DNA from: Thunnus maccoyii
Lineage: Eukaryota > Chordata > Actinopteri > Scombriformes > Scombridae
DNA length: 64,000 nt
Assembly (NCBI RefSeq): GCF_910596095.1
Contig: NC_056533.1
Coordinates: forward strand, 32,896,662-32,960,661
Direction of reading: 5' to 3'
Positions within the stretch are counted from its first letter, which is position 1. Each line of letters opens with the position of its first letter. A model generated the notes under the pieces. It had not been told where the DNA came from. It ran no database searches and saw nothing but the letters and a program-made list of their open reading frames with translations. Of this stretch, positions 62,566 through 64,000 are shown piece after piece. Made by a program: the position numbers and the translations under genes.

Positions 62566-64000
62566 TTCCAAGTGTCCTCAGTACGAGCAGGTAAGTTAGC
62601 TATTACGTTAGCTGTGTATTGGTCGTAATAAATTAATGATCTAGCTAGGCCTGCAATACGGTTTTGTAAATGGCTCTCTGTTTTTTGCTTTTATTTCAGA
62701 CTTGGTGGTTGTGTGTCCTCAGGACAACAGGACAACATAGAGGAGTACCTGCAGCTGAAGGTATCTGACAAGATAACTCAGTACTATGAGGAACACCGTT
62801 CATTCACATTGTTGTATTAGTTTATTAGTTCATCTCATCAGAACACTGCTTGGCCTACGTATCCCAAAGATGCTTTATTTTTCCTAATATTGTCATAGTC
62901 ATTCTTCAGTATAATGACTGTGTTGGTATGGTAGTTGATAGTGTTACAGTATCACTTTTCGTGAGTATCAGATATTTAAAATACGGGTATTAGATATATG
63001 TGAAGGCCGACAAGTTTATTATGTGTGTGGATTTTAATCAATAGTAGTCTGTTTCCTACTTGTAGGGTTGGCTACCAAATCTATTCAGGTACCATGTCTG
63101 CCTTTAAGAAGAGGTGGCTTCGTGGGGAGACCACACTGGTTTTGATGCCACTGTGCACGTGGTATTCAAGATAAGAGTTGTCAGAATTTCTTAAAGCAAC
63201 TTATTAGTGACCCTTTTTCCTTTGGCCCATACTGCAGTAAATCTACTATATTTTGCTCAGGCAAGTTACAAGTGTCAGCATATGGTGAATGAGAACATCT
63301 AAGGACACCTGCTGTCAAGCTAAAATGTTTGTGACATTGAAGAGTACTGGTGGGGAAATGAATAGGTGAATTTGTTGATCCACTTACTCATAATTTCATT
63401 GTTTTTAGACATAATATTGATATTAATATATTAATATATGTTATAGGACTAAAGACCCATATATGTCTGACTTGCTGTTTGAAGTATGGCTGGTCAGTAG
63501 GCACAATCACCACCTGTATGTTGCGGATACCATCCACCACTGAGATGTTGGGTGAAAGGCAATAGAAGTCCTGATGGGGCTATTTGAAATTGGCCACACT
63601 CCCACATCTGCTGTGGTGGTACTTAAACATGACCTCCAAATGGAATATGGACAGCAATTTGTATATGCATCAGCCAACAGGGAGATTTACCCCGACCTGC
63701 CATATGTGCAAAGGTGGGCATCACATCAGGAAACATGGTCAAGATAACTACTACACACTACATTTGTAACAATGCAATGATATATAATGTATTTAGTGAA
63801 TGGAATTACACTTTTCTGCAATATGAAAGTGACACAATCACCAACTAAATTAATGTATTTACCAGACTGTTCTGCAAGGTGTGTAGGGAGGAGTATGGCA
63901 CTAAAAATGGTCCAACCATGTTGGCAGCGATGCAAAATCAAGTGGAGAGCTACAACAAGAAGTGCAAGGACAGCTGTGCCCTAATGGGAACATCCTCCCA
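62566..64000 (+). pseudogene. Decayed multi-exon-like coding region resembling MULE/SWIM transposase-derived proteins; runs off the right edge
   Basis: Several coding-looking blocks carry splice-like edges: 62566-62592 (ending CAGTACGAGCAG|GTAAG), 62700-62760 (ending CAGCTGAAG|GTATC), 63066-63170, 63447-63750 and 63869-64000. The 63447 block reads in one frame, broken by TGA at 63540-63542 and 63552-63554. It contains RHNHHLYVAD, then LFEIGHTPTSAVVVLKHDLQ and YASANREIYPDLPYVQRW. The HNH-x-L...AD, LFE-x-GHTP-x-SA and SA-x-R-x-I-x-PD pattern resembles the N-terminal part of animal FAR1/MULE-type proteins with SWIM zinc fingers, known from memory only. The last block keeps an open frame (FCKVCREEYG) to the window end. 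Stops indicate a pseudogene or transposon fossil. Confidence 0.45.

Overview
This is vertebrate, almost certainly teleost fish, nuclear DNA. It is AT-rich, its genes are small-exon genes with GT-AG introns, and it carries many degenerate fish-type repeats (Rex1-like, L1-like and L2-like LINEs, Harbinger- and hAT-like MITEs, LTR-like pieces). Three protein-coding genes can be assembled exon by exon with every reading-frame junction intact. Their order and orientation, apip (-), a CD44-position gene (+), slc1a2 (-), match the human 11p13 block APIP / CD44 / SLC1A2. Human PDHX, which sits beside APIP in that block, is not recognisable here.

Layout. Bases 1-7.2 kb: a large imperfect long-inverted-repeat element whose centre is filled with fossils of two LINEs (Rex1-like and L1-like). 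7.2-18.6 kb: no intact gene; a broken secreted-type ORF near 7.7 kb, a foldback element (11.4-12.2 kb), an LTR-like piece (12.3-12.7 kb) and a TTAA-flanked MITE (17.4-17.8 kb). 18.6-27.6 kb: apip, the methionine-salvage dehydratase, with seven coding exons, a probable untranslated first exon and introns full of MITEs. 27.7-37.4 kb: repeats only, including an inverted MITE pair around a Harbinger-like SANT-domain fossil, and an L2-type LINE split by a solo-LTR-like insertion.

37.4-41 kb: a five-exon gene for a 407-residue type I membrane mucin with SGxG glycosaminoglycan-attachment motifs. It lies in the CD44 position, shares CD44-like exon phases and the CD44-like pre-membrane and membrane segment, but has no Link (hyaluronan-binding) domain. 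41-53 kb: slc1a2 (EAAT2/GLT-1 glutamate transporter), nine coding exons plus a tenth alternative 3' exon, so that both the GLT-1a-type and GLT-1b-type C-termini are encoded. Its 3' end converges on the mucin gene. 53-62.5 kb: probable first intron or upstream DNA of slc1a2 with no recognised exon. 62.5-64 kb: a decayed plus-strand coding region resembling MULE/SWIM-type transposase-derived proteins, running off the right edge.

The most interesting object is the Link-less CD44-position mucin/proteoglycan (37553-40610), with its perfect 96-bp intragenic duplication. All family assignments come from recognising sequence by eye; no database search was run.
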